Made by a program: the position numbers and the translations under genes. Under the pieces are notes generated by a model. It saw only the letters and a program-made list of their open reading frames with translations. It did not search any database and was not told where the DNA came from. From CAYQMF01 sp964418595 (lineage in GTDB: Bacteria; Planctomycetota; UBA1135; UBA2386), in the NCBI GenBank assembly GCA_964418595.1, contig CAYQMF010000003.1, forward strand, positions 62,001-126,000: a stretch of DNA of 64,000 nt. Reading direction: 5' to 3'. Below are positions 16,607 through 25,621 of the stretch, piece by piece (the stretch's first letter is position 1; each line of letters starts with the position of its first letter).

Positions 16607-18424
16607 ATGACCCGACTCCCCTCCCTCCTCCTCTCCGCATGTCTCCTTCCGCTCGCACCGCTCCCGGCGCAGGAGAGCGTGTTCGGGCCGGGCAGCGCCG
16701 AAGTCGCGCGCAAGACACCGTCGCCAGGAGTGAAGGCCCGGGTCGACCGCGTCGACCTGCGCGGGGCCTTCGCCGACCTGCCGGAGCAGGGCTTCGACCT
16801 CACTGCGCTCCTGGCCGGTGGGGGCAGCCCACCCAAGGACTTCTACGCGATGCTCGGCCAGCTCGAGGCGCTCAGCAAGGGCGACAAGGCCGTGCCCGTG
16901 CTCTTCGACCTCACCCAGCCGGTGACGCTGAACGGGCCCCAGCTCACGGAGATCGCGCGCGTGATCGGCAAGGCGCGCGCCGCCGGACGTCGCACGTTCG
17001 CGTACCTCGAGGGCGGCGGCACCACGCAACTGCAGATCGCCGCGCTCTGCGAACACGTGATGATGGCGGAGATGGGCACGCTCGACTTCACCGCGCCGGC
17101 GATGAGCGTGTCGTTCATGAAGGACCTGTTCGATCTGCTGGGCGTGCAGTTCGACGTGGTCCGCTGCGGCGACTTCAAGGGCGCGGTCGAGCCCTACATC
17201 CTGCCGCGCATGAGCGAGCACCTGCGCAACCACTACCTCGACATGGTGAAGCGCATGAACGCCGAGATCGTGGCCCGCATCGCCGCCGGGCGCAGGCTCA
17301 CCAAGGAGCGCGTGCGCGAGCTGCAGGGGCAGCGCCTGATCCGCGGCAGCGAGGCGAAGGAACTCGGGCTGGTCGATCGGCTCGTCCCGTGGGCCGGCGC
17401 GGAGGCGGCGATCAAGACGGCGCTCGGTGGACCCGAGATCGAGTTCACCGCGGTGCTCGAGGGCGAGAAGAAGCGGCAGAGCTTCAACCCGCTCGCCATG
17501 CTCACGGAGCTGTTCGCGCCCAAGAAGGAGAAGGAACTCGACGAGCCGGCGCTCGCCGTGCTGCACCTCAACGGCGCCATCGTCGACGGCGACAAGGCGC
17601 AGGCGGGGTCGATGGTCTCCGGTGCGACGGTGAAGCTCATCCGGCAGGTTGCCGCCGACCCTGACGTGAAGGGGGTGGTGCTGCGCGTGAACTCGCCCGG
17701 CGGCTCGGCGACGGCGAGCGAAGCGATCCGGCTGGCGCTGGCCGACCTCGCCGCGAAGAAGCCGGTCGTGTACTCGATGGGGCGTGTCGCCGGCTCCGGC
17801 GGCTACTGGATCACCTGCATCGGTCGTCCGATCCTCGCCGAGATCGGCACGATCACCGGCTCGATCGGCGTGTTCGGCATGAAGCCCGACCTCGGCACGC
17901 TGTTCCGCCGCGTCGGCATGCACGAGGAGCTGATCGCGCTGGACGAGAGCGCCGGCATGATGCTGCCCGACCGCGGTTGGACGGAGGCGGAGCAGGCCCG
18001 CATGCAGGGGATGGTCGACGAGGTGTACGAGCGCTTCCTGGCGCTGGTCGCCAAGTCACGGCGCCTCGACGTCAAGACCGTCCTCCCGCTCGCGGGCGGG
18101 CGCGTGTACTCCGGCGATCACGCCAAGGAGCTGAAGCTCGTCGACGACATCGGCGGGCTCGACGCCGCACTCGCGATGGTGCGCGACGAGGCGGGCGTCG
18201 GCGCCGACATCGACGTGACCCACCTCCCGCGCCCCCGCAACTTCATGGAGTCGATCACGGAGCAGATGCTGTCGGCCAAGGCGCTGGTGCCGGAGGGCCC
18301 GGCGCGCCTCCTGCTGGGCCGGCTGGGCTCGTCGTTGTCGGCGATGACCCTGCTGCTCGATGCGTTCGGGGGCGACGGTGCGATGCGCGTCTGGGCCCTG
18401 ACGCCGGACCTCGTCGTGCGGTGA
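16607..18424 (+). CDS. sppA: Signal peptide peptidase SppA, 67-kDa type (S49)
   Basis: 605 residues, the double-domain form of SppA, which cleaves leftover signal peptides in or at the membrane. Residues 1-22 form a signal or anchor (LLLSACLLPLAPLPAQ). The first S49 domain (about 50-290) carries the general-base Lys in CGDFKGAVEPY near residue 190; the second (about 320-560) carries the nucleophile Ser in GRVAGSGGYW near 398, preceded by VLRVNSPGGSATASE. This split of Lys and Ser over two domains is the family rule and both are present. It is followed 20 bases later by rsgA on the same strand. Confidence 0.93.
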   Translation: MTRLPSLLLSACLLPLAPLPAQESVFGPGSAEVARKTPSPGVKARVDRVDLRGAFADLPEQGFDLTALLAGGGSPPKDFYAMLGQLEALSKGDKAVPVLFDLTQPVTLNGPQLTEIARVIGKARAAGRRTFAYLEGGGTTQLQIAALCEHVMMAEMGTLDFTAPAMSVSFMKDLFDLLGVQFDVVRCGDFKGAVEPYILPRMSEHLRNHYLDMVKRMNAEIVARIAAGRRLTKERVRELQGQRLIRGSEAKELGLVDRLVPWAGAEAAIKTALGGPEIEFTAVLEGEKKRQSFNPLAMLTELFAPKKEKELDEPALAVLHLNGAIVDGDKAQAGSMVSGATVKLIRQVAADPDVKGVVLRVNSPGGSATASEAIRLALADLAAKKPVVYSMGRVAGSGGYWITCIGRPILAEIGTITGSIGVFGMKPDLGTLFRRVGMHEELIALDESAGMMLPDRGWTEAEQARMQGMVDEVYERFLALVAKSRRLDVKTVLPLAGGRVYSGDHAKELKLVDDIGGLDAALAMVRDEAGVGADIDVTHLPRPRNFMESITEQMLSAKALVPEGPARLLLGRLGSSLSAMTLLLDAFGGDGAMRVWALTPDLVVR

Positions 18425-18443
18425 GCACTCTGCCCGATCCTCC

Positions 18444-19556
18444 GTGACCGACCCTCGCGACAAGCAGCGGCAGCGGGAGCGCTACCTGAAGGGCAGCCGG
18501 CACCAGCGCACGCGCGAGGAGGAGCGGCTGCTCGCGGAGGCGCGCAAGGCGAGGTCGCGCCAAACCAGGCCCCGGCGTGAGGGAAGCGACGACGAGGTGG
18601 GGGGCGTGGAGAAGATCGCGCGTCGCGAACGCGTGCTGCCGCGCACGGCTCCCGTGCTCGCGGTGATCCCGAATTCGGCGGAGGCCACGGGCACGATCGT
18701 GTGGCTGTCGCGCGGCCGGGTCCGCGTGCGCTGCGGCGAGCAGGAACGCGAGGCGGTACTCGCGCCGGCACTCGCCGCCGTGCAACAGTCCGCGGTGGCG
18801 GTCGGGGACGATGTCGTCCTGCACGAACGCGCGGGCACCGACCCCTGCGTGGTCGCCGTCGTGGCGCGCCGGACGGAGCTGGTGCGCAGCGATCCCGGCA
18901 ACGAGCACCGCCGGCGTGTGCTCGCCGCCAACGTCGACCTCGTGGTCCTGGTGTTGACGGCGGACCGGGCGCGCACGGGCCTGATCGATCGCCTGCGCCT
19001 GGCGTTGACCGACAGCGGTGCGGCGCTCGCGGTGTGCATCAACAAGTGCGACCTGGCCCACGACCGGGACGAGCTCGAGCGCGCGCTCCTTCCGCACCGG
19101 CAGGCAGGTGTGATGATCGTGCAGGTCTCGGCAACGCGGGGCGACAACCTGAGCGATCTCCTGGACCTCGTGCGCGGTCGGATGGTCGCGTTCGTCGGGC
19201 ACAGCGGCGTCGGCAAGTCGACGCTGCTCAATCGCCTCGATCCGGCGCGCGAGCGTGCCACGGGTGAGGTGCGCGAACGCGACGGCAAGGGCCGGCACAC
19301 CACCGCGGCGTCGAGCCTCAGCGTGCTCGCCGACGGCACACGCCTCATCGACACCCCAGGCGTGCGCGCCTTCGGTCTCCCGGACGGCACGACCGACGCG
19401 CTCGCCGCCTTCGAGGACGTGCTCGCGTTTGCGGCGGGTTGTCGCTTTCGCGACTGCGCGCACCGGCACGAGCCGGGCTGCGCAGTGCGCGCGGCGGTCG
19501 ATCGCGGTGACGTCGACCGCGTGCGCTACGAGGCGTTCACGAGGTTAGCCCCGTAG
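18444..19556 (+). CDS. rsgA: Ribosome small-subunit-dependent GTPase RsgA
   Basis: 370-residue GTPase that helps late 30S assembly. It has the circularly permuted motif order of the YjeQ/RsgA family: G4 NKCD near 195, then G1 GHSGVGKST near 255, then G3 DTPG near 300. An OB-like domain precedes (ATGTIVWLSRGRVRV), and a C-terminal zinc knuckle CRFRDCAHRHEPGC closes it. The first 60 residues are a basic extension (KQRQRERYLKGSRHQ) that is longer than in E. coli and probably binds RNA. Start is GTG 18444. Two hairpins follow the stop. Confidence 0.94.
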   Translation: MTDPRDKQRQRERYLKGSRHQRTREEERLLAEARKARSRQTRPRREGSDDEVGGVEKIARRERVLPRTAPVLAVIPNSAEATGTIVWLSRGRVRVRCGEQEREAVLAPALAAVQQSAVAVGDDVVLHERAGTDPCVVAVVARRTELVRSDPGNEHRRRVLAANVDLVVLVLTADRARTGLIDRLRLALTDSGAALAVCINKCDLAHDRDELERALLPHRQAGVMIVQVSATRGDNLSDLLDLVRGRMVAFVGHSGVGKSTLLNRLDPARERATGEVRERDGKGRHTTAASSLSVLADGTRLIDTPGVRAFGLPDGTTDALAAFEDVLAFAAGCRFRDCAHRHEPGCAVRAAVDRGDVDRVRYEAFTRLAP

Positions 19557-19566
19557 GCCTCTACTG

Positions 19567-19644
19567 CGCCCCGCACTCGCCGATGCGCGGTGCGGGGCGA
19601 GCCCAGACGCCGCTGAGCTGCGCGCCCTTCGGGCGCGTCAGCTC
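19567..19644. terminator. Pair of hairpins between convergent genes
   Basis: Hairpin 1: CGCCCCGCAC at 19567-19576 pairs exactly with 19590-19599. Hairpin 2: GAGCTG plus CGCGCCC at 19615-19627, TTC loop, then GGGCGCG and CAGCTC up to 19644 with a single bulged T. They lie in the 123-base gap between rsgA (plus) and the secreted protein gene (minus), so they fit bidirectional termination. Confidence 0.65.
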
Positions 19645-19679
19645 CAGCATGGGCATGCGAAGCGCGTCCTTCGCGTGGC

Positions 19680-20750
19680 CTAGTAGGTGAACTCGCAGAC
19701 CAGGCCGTAGCCGATGGTCGACGTGCCGAAGTAGATGCCCGACGTCGCGGCGAGGCCGTTGGCGTTGTTGAACACGCGCGAGACGAGACCGGCGTTGGTG
19801 CCCAGCAGCGGCGTCACGTTCTGACGACCGTTGGAGTTGCGGATCGGGATCGCGCCGGCCGCCGCGTCGATGCTGTGCACCTGGGTGAACAGGGTGAACC
19901 CGGGGAACGGGTTCGGCATGACGAAGGTCGCCTGCGCGGCCTCGGTGGTGGTGATCGCGCCGGCCGCCGAGGTGTTGCCGATGGGCAGCATCACGATCAG
20001 GTCGGTGAGCAGCGGCGAGCACAGGCCCGGGAAGGGCAGGTTGGGGTTCGACGCGCCGAGCGCGGCGATCGTCGCGGCGGAAGCGGGGCCGCCGGTGACC
20101 GTGAAGTTCATCGACACGATGCCGCCGTGGTCGTAGACGGTGGCGGTGTGCGTCATCGTGGGGCAGCCGACACCCGTGATCGTCGACGCGCCCGCGACGT
20201 TGGTCGTGACGTAGGTGTTGGTCGGCACCGAACCGCCGGTGCAGCTGATCACGCCCAATTCCCAGACGAACGAGTTGGTACCCGTGCCGATGAACGTGTA
20301 CGGCGTGATCGGCAGGCTCATCGCGGCCTCGAACGGCGAGACGCCCGGGCAGGCCGTCTGCGGGCCGACCGGGCCCCAGTTCACCGCCTGCGCGGTCATG
20401 ACCTGGGTCTTCGGCGCAGTGTAGTTGGCGTCGAAGGCGAAGTTCGTGTTCGACACGGGCAGGCCATCACCGACCCACATGTCGAGCGACATGGTGCGGG
20501 TGCCGCCGCCGGCGCTGGTGCCGCAGATCTGGCGGAAGGCGATGTTGTTGATCACCTTGATGCCGACGCCGAGGTCGCCGTGGAGCTGCATGCAGCGGCG
20601 CACGACGGTGCTGTGGAACGGGGGCGCGTTCGTCGCGGGCCCCGAGGGCCGGCCGGACGGTCCCGCCCGCCGTCGGGTCTCCCGCCTCGAGCCAGGGAGC
20701 GGTGGCGTCGTGGTTACCGCGCCGCCTGCCGCGGCTAGTCGCCACGTCAT
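19680..20750 (-). CDS. Asn/Thr-rich hypothetical protein, N terminus uncertain
   Basis: Up to 356 residues. From about residue 43 on (APPFHSTVVRRCMQLHG) the sequence looks like the exported proteins of this lineage, with repeated Thr, Asn and Gly and paired cysteines (GVISCTGGS, GVGCPTMTH). But the N-terminal 40 residues (Arg, Pro, Gly and Thr rich) do not form a signal peptide, unlike every sister protein in the window, and the start at 20750 overlaps the start of the divergent lipoprotein gene at 20749. Either the true start with signal peptide has been lost or shifted by an indel, or the gene starts at ATG 20591 and makes a non-exported fragment. Function unknown. Confidence 0.6.
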   Translation of the reverse strand: MTWRLAAAGGAVTTTPPLPGSRRETRRRAGPSGRPSGPATNAPPFHSTVVRRCMQLHGDLGVGIKVINNIAFRQICGTSAGGGTRTMSLDMWVGDGLPVSNTNFAFDANYTAPKTQVMTAQAVNWGPVGPQTACPGVSPFEAAMSLPITPYTFIGTGTNSFVWELGVISCTGGSVPTNTYVTTNVAGASTITGVGCPTMTHTATVYDHGGIVSMNFTVTGGPASAATIAALGASNPNLPFPGLCSPLLTDLIVMLPIGNTSAAGAITTTEAAQATFVMPNPFPGFTLFTQVHSIDAAAGAIPIRNSNGRQNVTPLLGTNAGLVSRVFNNANGLAATSGIYFGTSTIGYGLVCEFTY

Positions 20751-22500
20751 GCGCGCAGCTCCGCTCCTTACCGGCGTCTCGCTCTCCGGGATCCTCCTGA
20801 TTCTGGCGTCCTGCTCTGCCGGCGCCGGCGGTCCGGCGCAGGCCAGCGAATCGGGACTCCGGGTGGTTGCGACCTATCCAGCGGCCCACGAGTGGGCGGT
20901 CGAGGGGGCCGACGTCGCCCTCGTCTTCAACCGGGCCCTCGATCCGGAATCGGTGCGGCTGCGGTCCATCGTGGTCCGCCACCGGGGCGGCGGAGACGTT
21001 GGCGGGGTCACGACGGTCGACGGCGCAACCCTGCGTTGGCAGCCGGCTGAGCCGCTCGCGGAGGGGTGGTACGAGCTGGAAGTGAGCCCCGACGTGCGCG
21101 CCCGCGACGGGAGCGAGTGGCACACGCTGCAGGCCCGGCGCTCCGAATTCGCGATCCGGCGCGATGCCGGACGGTGGAGTCACCCGGTGATCCTCGGCGC
21201 GGCCGGGAGCGCGAACCCGCTCCTCGCGCAGGATCCCCTCGGCGGTGCGGCGCTCGCGTGGATGCTGGACGCGACGGTCCAGGTGGCGGAGTTCGATCGC
21301 GACCAGGGCTGGCTCGGCGCGACGCCGGTGATGACGGTTCCGGCGAACTCCGACCCGGTCCAGCTCAGCGTCGCGCGCGGCAGCAGCACGCTCGCCATCG
21401 CCACGGCGCAGGCGCAGGCCGGGCTCCTGGCACCGGCGGTGGTGCGGCTCCGCGTCAGCCGGGGCTTCGATGCCGACGGCAAGCGCACCTTCGACGTGCC
21501 GCCGGTGACCTTCTTCGAGGCGCTACGCCAGCCGCTGCAGATGGTCGTCGATGCCGACGGTGCCGTCGTGATGCTCCTCGTGACGGCAGTCGCGGACCGC
21601 CAGGAGCTGCGCCTGCTGCGCTTCGTCGGGCACGACCTGCGCATGCGCGAACGCCTGGGTGGCGCGGCGGATCAGGTCGCCGTCGAGCGCGTCGAGGTCA
21701 GCGCGCAGGGCGACGTCGCGATCGCCTGGAACGAGATCACCGCCGGCGTCGCCGCACGCTTCGTGCGCGTGCTGCGGCAGACGGGTCTCGACCCGGTCGA
21801 ACCGCTGGCGACGATCGGTGCACCGCGCGACGCCGGGTTCGACGGCACGGGGAATGCGTGGACGCTCGTGCCGGCCAGCTCCACGACGATGCGCTTCCGC
21901 ACCCAGACGGCACGACACTGGGCGCAGGCGGGCGTCGAGCTGCCGTACGATCTCGCGCACCTCGTGTCGTTCGACCTCGACCTGCTGGCGCTGGCCTGGC
22001 GCTCCACGGGGGGAGCCGGCACGCTCTCGGCGCAGCGGTTCGATCGGTTGGGCCGCGTGTCGGCCGGCGCCGATCTCTTCGGGCCGACGTTCGAGCCGCT
22101 CGTGCCCGTCACGTTCGTCGGGGATCCCGACCGCGGCGTGCTCGCCGTCTGGCGCGCGGGCGACAGCCTGATCCACAGCCAGCTCGCGCGCGGCGCGGAC
22201 GACGTCCTGGCCTGGTCGACGCCGCGCGCCTGGTATCCCGATCACCTTGCGGTGCCGATCGAGCGCGCCCTGGTCACGCCGGCGGGCCGACGCCGGACCT
22301 GGTTCACGTTCGTCGCGGACGGCCGGCTTGCGGCGACGTTCCACGAGCCCGGCCGCGCCATGCCCCGCCCGATGCGCAACGACCTGCGATCGGCGGAGGA
22401 CGACCCGCTCGGCCGCGCGATCGTCGCGGGCACGGCGCAGGGGTACCTCCTGCTCGTGCATCGCAGCGAACGCGGCTTCGAGGGGCAGTGGCTGCGCTGA
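20749..22500 (+). CDS. Lipoprotein with N-terminal Ig-like (Big_5) domain and propeller-like body
   Basis: 583 residues. The N terminus is a lipoprotein signal with lipobox-like LASC (GILLILASCSAG). Residues about 45-130 look like a bacterial Ig-like SbsA/Big_5 domain (VVATYPAAHEWAVEGADV, LVFNRALDPESVRL, LAEGWYELEVSPDVRA). The rest repeats short blocks with Asp-Gly turns and Trp (AIAWNEITAG, LALAWRSTGGAG, VLAVWRAGDSL), as in a beta propeller. No enzyme signature. It ends 16 bases before the convergent yebC gene. Probably an outer-membrane-anchored binding protein. Confidence 0.72.
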   Translation: MRAAPLLTGVSLSGILLILASCSAGAGGPAQASESGLRVVATYPAAHEWAVEGADVALVFNRALDPESVRLRSIVVRHRGGGDVGGVTTVDGATLRWQPAEPLAEGWYELEVSPDVRARDGSEWHTLQARRSEFAIRRDAGRWSHPVILGAAGSANPLLAQDPLGGAALAWMLDATVQVAEFDRDQGWLGATPVMTVPANSDPVQLSVARGSSTLAIATAQAQAGLLAPAVVRLRVSRGFDADGKRTFDVPPVTFFEALRQPLQMVVDADGAVVMLLVTAVADRQELRLLRFVGHDLRMRERLGGAADQVAVERVEVSAQGDVAIAWNEITAGVAARFVRVLRQTGLDPVEPLATIGAPRDAGFDGTGNAWTLVPASSTTMRFRTQTARHWAQAGVELPYDLAHLVSFDLDLLALAWRSTGGAGTLSAQRFDRLGRVSAGADLFGPTFEPLVPVTFVGDPDRGVLAVWRAGDSLIHSQLARGADDVLAWSTPRAWYPDHLAVPIERALVTPAGRRRTWFTFVADGRLAATFHEPGRAMPRPMRNDLRSAEDDPLGRAIVAGTAQGYLLLVHRSERGFEGQWLR

Positions 22501-22516
22501 CGGTACGCCGAGCCGC

Positions 22517-23227
22517 TCAGGCGAGCGCCGTGTAGATGCGGTGCACGTCGTCGTGGTCGTCGATGGCCTCGAGGAACTCCTCGACCTCGCGGCGCTCGTC
22601 CGGGCTCAGGCTCACGGTCTCCTTGGGGATGTAGCCCATCTCCGAGGTCGTCACCGTCCAGCCGGCGGCGCGCAGGGCCTTGGTCACCGCGTCGAGGTCG
22701 GTGCGGTCGGTGAAGAAGCGCGCGCCGGTCTGGTCCTCGGCGACGTTCTCGAGCGCCTCGACGTTCTGCGCGTCGGCCTCGATCGCGGCGGTCTCGATGT
22801 CGAGACCCGCAGTGGCGTGCGTCGCCTCGATGATCCCCAGGTGGTCGAAGAGGAACGCCACGCGCGTGCCGAACTGCCCCTTCTTGAACATGCTGCGGAT
22901 GTCGGGCGCCGTGCGGTTGCGGTTGTCGGTGAGGCACTCGATCATCACCGGCACCTTGTGCGGCGCGAAGCCCTCGTAGGTGACGAGTTCGAGGTCGGCC
23001 TGCTCACCGAGCTGGCCGGAGCCCTTCTTGATCGCGCGTGCGATGGTGTCGTTGGGCACCGACTGCTTGCGTGCGGCCTCGACCGCCACCGCGAGGCGGG
23101 GGTTCATGTCGGGATCGGGCACGCCCGACTTCGCGGCGACGGCGATCTCGCGCACCAGCTTGTTGAAGATCTTGCCGCGCCGGTTGGCGGTGATCTCCTT
23201 GTTCTTCTGCAGCCACTGTCGGCCCAT
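22517..23227 (-). CDS. yebC: YebC/PmpR family regulator
   Basis: 236 residues, full family length. The N terminus is the family hallmark: MGRQWLQKNKEITANRRGK then FNKLVREIAVAAKSG, followed by NPRLAVAVEAARKQSVPNDTI and IKKGSG, then VTYEGFAP and the NRNRTAPDIRSMFKKG segment. YebC proteins bind DNA as transcription factors in some bacteria and help ribosomes pass proline runs in others; which applies here cannot be told. It is divergent from the two-component genes. Confidence 0.93.
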   Translation of the reverse strand: MGRQWLQKNKEITANRRGKIFNKLVREIAVAAKSGVPDPDMNPRLAVAVEAARKQSVPNDTIARAIKKGSGQLGEQADLELVTYEGFAPHKVPVMIECLTDNRNRTAPDIRSMFKKGQFGTRVAFLFDHLGIIEATHATAGLDIETAAIEADAQNVEALENVAEDQTGARFFTDRTDLDAVTKALRAAGWTVTTSEMGYIPKETVSLSPDERREVEEFLEAIDDHDDVHRIYTALA

Positions 23228-23340
23228 GTGTCGATGTGTTCGGCGGAGGGGGTTGGTCGGAGGAGCGGCGGAGGATAGCGGATCGACGCTGCGGAGACGG
23301 AGCGTGCGTCGCGCGATCCGGGCCCGATATCATCCCGCGC

Positions 23341-24057
23341 GTGTCCGCCGACCACCCCCGCGCCGCAGCGTCGCCCGAGTCCTGCCGGGCGCTCGTCGTG
23401 GACGACGACGAACGGTTCCGGAGCTTCGTCGCGGCGGGGCTCGCGGATTCCGGGATCAAGGCCGTGCTGGCGAATGGCGGCGCCGAGGCCGTGGCGATCC
23501 TCGAGGATCAGAAGCGAGGACCCTTCGACATCGTCCTGCTCGACATCATGATGCCCGGCGCCAGCGGCTGGGACGTGCTCGCCCACATCCGCGAGCGGGT
23601 CGCGGTACCGGTGATCTTCGTGTCGGCGCGCGAGTCAGTCGAAGAGCGCGTGCGTGGGCTGCGCCTCGGCGCCGACGACTACATCGTCAAGCCGTTCGCG
23701 TTCGCAGAGCTGCTGGCGCGCATGGACGCGGTCATGCGCCGCCGGCGACACCTTCCGACGCTGCAGACCAACGACCTCCGGCTCGATCTCATCCAGCGCC
23801 TCGTCGAGGTGCGCGGTATCCCGCTCGATCTGAGCCCCAAGGAGTTCGATCTGCTGCGCGTGCTCGTGGAGGCCAAGGATCGGATCGTGTCGCGGCGCGA
23901 ACTGCTGCGCGAGGTGTGGCAGATGGTCGACGACCCCGGCACCAATGTCGTGGAGGTGCACGTCGGTCGCCTACGGCGGAAGCTCGAAGTGGCGCGCGGG
24001 CCGTGGGTGCGCACGGTGCGCGGCAAGGGCTACACGTTGTCGAGCACGGTGGACTAG
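23341..24057 (+). CDS. Response regulator, OmpR/PhoB type
   Basis: 238 residues from GTG 23341. The receiver domain has the acidic pocket VVDDDE, phosphoacceptor Asp in VLLDIMMPGASG, Thr/Ser position in VIFVSARESV and Lys in IVKPFA. The winged-helix domain follows (LDLSPKEFDLLRVLVEA, VVEVHVGRLRRKL, VRTVRGKGYTL). It is directly followed by its histidine kinase with no gap (stop 24055-24057, ATG 24058), so the two form one operon. Nearest functional group by sequence is the CzcR/CusR-like set, but the stimulus is unknown. Confidence 0.94.
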   Translation: MSADHPRAAASPESCRALVVDDDERFRSFVAAGLADSGIKAVLANGGAEAVAILEDQKRGPFDIVLLDIMMPGASGWDVLAHIRERVAVPVIFVSARESVEERVRGLRLGADDYIVKPFAFAELLARMDAVMRRRRHLPTLQTNDLRLDLIQRLVEVRGIPLDLSPKEFDLLRVLVEAKDRIVSRRELLREVWQMVDDPGTNVVEVHVGRLRRKLEVARGPWVRTVRGKGYTLSSTVD

Positions 24058-25485
24058 ATGGGCCGCGGCGCGATGATCGCAAAGCGCTGGTCGCTCGCCC
24101 GTCGGCTGGCCTGGTGGGTGCTCGCGGTGATGGTCACGCCGGGCATCGTGGTGGTCGTGATGGGGGGCGTGTTCTTGCGGTCGTCGATCGAGCGCGAACT
24201 CGACGCGCTGGCGCAGGAGGAGATCGAAGAGCTGCTCGTGCGGGTCCGTTCGGGCGACGATCCGCTGGCCATGTTCCCGGTCATGGCCCGTGAACTCGCG
24301 CACCAGCACCCCGACACGCCGCTGGGCTGGCGGATCGTCGACCGGCACTCCGGCGAGGTGCGGGGAGAGTTCGGGGAGCGCGAGCTGGTGGCGAGCGAAC
24401 CTGCCCTCGGCCCGGACGACCGCGCTCCTGCGGAGGAGACCGCCGTCCTCGTCGACCAGCGCGTCAAGCGCGCCTTCGACCTCACGCCGGAGCTGCGCGG
24501 CCTGCTCGTCATCGACGGGCGGCAGGAGTTCGCGATGCTGACGCAGTACTGGCGGTTCGCGATGGCCCTGCTCGGCGCCGGCGGCGTGCTCGCGTTGGTG
24601 GCGAGCCGGCTGCTCGCGGCGCGCGTGCGCCGCCTGGTGGGTCAGGTCGCCGAAGACCTGCGCGCCACGCGCGGCGAGGACGCGCCGCCGCATCCGCGCG
24701 TGGGCGCGCCCGACGAGATCCGCGAAGTCGTCGATGCCCTGGGAGAGGAGATGCGGCGCATCCGTGCAGAGGCGGAGCGCGTGAACCTGTTCACGGCGAG
24801 CCTCGCCCATGAGCTGCGTTCACCTCTGCAGAATCTCATCGGTCAGGTCGAAGTGGCGATGCTCCGCCCTCGCGATCCGACGACCTACGCAGAGATCCTG
24901 CGCAGCCAGCTCGCGGAGCTGACCGAACTGGGCGACGCCGTCGACAACCTGGTAGCGATGTGTGCGCGGCCCACGGCCGTGGCATGGGAGCGGGAGGAGT
25001 TCGACCTCGCGGCAGAGGCGCGGCTGCGCCTGCAGCGCGAACTGGCGCGCGCCGCACGCGACGGCGTCGACCTGCGGATCGAAGTGGCGGGCGAGACGCG
25101 CATCCGCGGCGATCGCGAGGGTGTCCTCCGCGCCATCCGCAACGTGGTGGCCAACGCCATCGACTGGACGCCCGACGCCGGGCGCGTGACCTTGCGGATC
25201 GAGGGACGGGAGAAAGACGTCGTCGTGACCGCCGACGACTCCGGGCCGGGCGTGCCGGCGGAGGTGCGGCCGCGTGTGTTCGAGCCCTTCGTGCAGGGGC
25301 CGCGCCTGCAGCGGCGGCGGGCCGGCTACGGCCTCGGACTGGCGATCGCGCGCGAGGCTACGTTGGCGCATGGCGGGACCATCGAGGTGGGAGACGCGCC
25401 CAGCGGCGGGGCGCGGTTCACGTTGACGTTCCAGCGAGTTTCGCCCGCGTCCGCGCCGGTCGCCGCCGTCGCCGCGCCTGCCTGA
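24058..25485 (+). CDS. Sensor histidine kinase
   Basis: 475 residues. Two membrane segments (about 18-42 and 160-182) bracket a 115-residue periplasmic sensor region rich in acidic residues. A HAMP-like linker leads to the H box SLAHELRSPLQNLIGQ near residue 258, then N box NVVANAIDW near 365, G1 DDSGPGVP near 395 and G2 GYGLGLAIA near 424. All catalytic motifs are intact. Partner of the upstream regulator by adjacency. Confidence 0.93.
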   Translation: MGRGAMIAKRWSLARRLAWWVLAVMVTPGIVVVVMGGVFLRSSIERELDALAQEEIEELLVRVRSGDDPLAMFPVMARELAHQHPDTPLGWRIVDRHSGEVRGEFGERELVASEPALGPDDRAPAEETAVLVDQRVKRAFDLTPELRGLLVIDGRQEFAMLTQYWRFAMALLGAGGVLALVASRLLAARVRRLVGQVAEDLRATRGEDAPPHPRVGAPDEIREVVDALGEEMRRIRAEAERVNLFTASLAHELRSPLQNLIGQVEVAMLRPRDPTTYAEILRSQLAELTELGDAVDNLVAMCARPTAVAWEREEFDLAAEARLRLQRELARAARDGVDLRIEVAGETRIRGDREGVLRAIRNVVANAIDWTPDAGRVTLRIEGREKDVVVTADDSGPGVPAEVRPRVFEPFVQGPRLQRRRAGYGLGLAIAREATLAHGGTIEVGDAPSGGARFTLTFQRVSPASAPVAAVAAPA

Positions 25486-25621
25486 ACGGGCAGCCGCGTC
25501 CGCGCAGGTCCCGACCGCGGATGAACGTACCGTCACCGGTCGGCCCTGCGCGAGACGCCTAGGGTGCTCGGCATCTCGGCGAGGGCGGCGCTTGGTCGCC
25601 TCGGCTCGCCCCCGACGTGCC

